Shown here piece by piece: positions 63,316-64,000 of a stretch of DNA of 64,000 nt. Location of the stretch: assembly GCA_027319095.1 (NCBI GenBank), contig DAHVNW010000002.1, positions 1 to 64,000 of the forward strand, read 5' to 3'. Origin of the DNA: a bacterium. GTDB lineage: Bacteria; SZUA-79; Acidulodesulfobacterales; Acidulodesulfobacteraceae. Position numbers and translations under genes: made by a program. The notes below the pieces were generated by a model. That model was not told where the DNA came from. It made no database searches and was given only the letters and a program-made list of their open reading frames with translations. Position 1 is the stretch's first letter. The number at the start of each line of letters is the position of its first letter.

Positions 63316-63966
63316 TTACCCTGTATTTTTATTAAAAGAACATTCCGGGACGGTTTTAAAAAAACGATGCCAGTGAATATCTAAATGGTTTTTGGGGTTC
63401 CACGAGAAATAAATGATAAACGCCTGCCCGACTATATCTTTATAAGGAACAAAACCCCAGTATCTGGAATCAAAACTATTGTCCCTGTTATCCCCCATAA
63501 CGAAAAGTTCGTTTTTAGGAACTTTAACCGGACCATAATTATCCCTTGGAGAATTATAAGCCGGTAAAATCGTTCTTGATACCCATCTTGCATGCTTACA
63601 ATTAAAAATACGATTATTTATATAAACTTTATTGTTTATAATCTGAATTTTGTCGCCGGGCGTCCCCACGACTCTTTTAATAAAATCTATTCCCGGATGT
63701 AAATTATATTTGCCAGCATAAGGAAATTTAAAAACTATAACCTGTCCAGTTTTTGGATGCGATACCGGAATCACCGCATTGGTAAAAGGAACATGAATGC
63801 CGTAAATAAATTTATTAACCAATATATGGTCGCCCGGTATTAAAGTCGGCTCCATGGAACCGGACGGTATTTTAAACGCCTGCACGACAAACGTCCTAAA
63901 TATTAAGGCAATAATTATAGCAATAATTATTGCCTTAAAATAATCCCATATGGTATGTTTGCTCAT
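63316..63966 (-). CDS. lepB: signal peptidase I
   Basis: LepB removes signal peptides in the periplasm. The membrane anchor spans about 10-30; catalytic Ser37 is in P-S-G-S-M-E-P and Lys97 in F-I-K-R-V-V-G. The box G-D-N-R-D-N-S-F-D-S-R follows. The 216-residue length is normal. It heads the pyr block; its promoter may be outside the window. Confidence 0.95.
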   Translation of the reverse strand: MSKHTIWDYFKAIIIAIIIALIFRTFVVQAFKIPSGSMEPTLIPGDHILVNKFIYGIHVPFTNAVIPVSHPKTGQVIVFKFPYAGKYNLHPGIDFIKRVVGTPGDKIQIINNKVYINNRIFNCKHARWVSRTILPAYNSPRDNYGPVKVPKNELFVMGDNRDNSFDSRYWGFVPYKDIVGQAFIIYFSWNPKNHLDIHWHRFFKTVPECSFNKNTG

Positions 63967-64000
63967 ATTTTATTAATTCCATTAATAAATTAAATAATTA

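Noticed and set aside
1-64000. CRISPR arrays, tRNA or rRNA genes, insertion sequences, prophage
   Set aside because: I found no regularly spaced repeats, cloverleaf-like intergenic sequence or transposase/integrase motifs in any gap or frame.

Overview
The window reads as chromosomal core genome of an AT-rich, Gram-negative (diderm) bacterium. Lipoproteins, a prepilin, a signal peptidase and an outer-membrane barrel protein point to two membranes. The conserved blocks (rpmF-plsX-fabH...acpP-fabF-rpiB-glyA-nrdR-rib-nusB, dnaX-ybaB-recR, ffh-rpsP-rimM-trmD-rplS, rnhB-yraN) are arranged much as in deltaproteobacteria and relatives (Desulfobacterota-like lineages). The exact lineage is inference; a low-GC, uncultured sulfur-cycling group is plausible. 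I see no phage, insertion sequence, CRISPR array, tRNA or rRNA.

Layout. 1-3.5 kb (+): the tail of a Spy/CpxP-like protein, a Tyr-rich lipoprotein with 63-bp tandem repeats, FxsA, an MNT/HEPN pair, and a CrcB fluoride channel with DUF190. 3.5-18.3 kb (-): one long co-directional block of valS, rpmF-plsX-fabH-fabK-fabD-fabG-acpP-fabF (type II fatty-acid synthesis), rpiB-glyA-nrdR, ribE-ribBA-ribH-nusB. It ends in a gene missed by ordinary ORF calling, a TusA-like protein with an in-frame UGA exactly at the catalytic-cysteine position, probably selenocysteine. 18.6-26.9 kb (+): dnaX-ybaB-recR, an L,D-transpeptidase-like protein, ffh-rpsP-rimM-trmD-rplS, a coiled-coil protein with a His-rich tail, and acyP. 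26.9-44.2 kb (-): rsmI, a split glutamine-dependent NAD synthase, yraN, rnhB, gltX, Memo, two-subunit pyruvate carboxylase (pycA/pycB), hisS, a DsrE protein, tpiA, ileS, a 2-hydroxyacid dehydrogenase, a small Cys-repeat secreted protein and a prepilin. 44.4-54 kb is mixed: VOC protein, unknowns, a large outer-membrane barrel protein, an RmlC-like cupin, comM, a penicillin-binding protein, tldD and alr. 54-64 kb (-): nifU-like, greA, carB, a PflX-type radical SAM gene, carA, pyrC, pyrB, pyrR, lepB, which is nearly a complete early pyrimidine pathway.

Working together: the (-) block at 3.5-18 kb supplies acyl chains, flavin and one-carbon units. The pyr/car block makes UMP precursors and carries its own PyrR. 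PycA/PycB with TpiA and GlyA fit central carbon metabolism. The most notable points are the candidate selenoprotein with a SECIS-like hairpin, an archaeal-type valyl-tRNA synthetase, FabK as the only visible enoyl reductase, promoters placed so that dnaX and alr would be leaderless, and a dispersed intergenic hairpin module near alr and greA.
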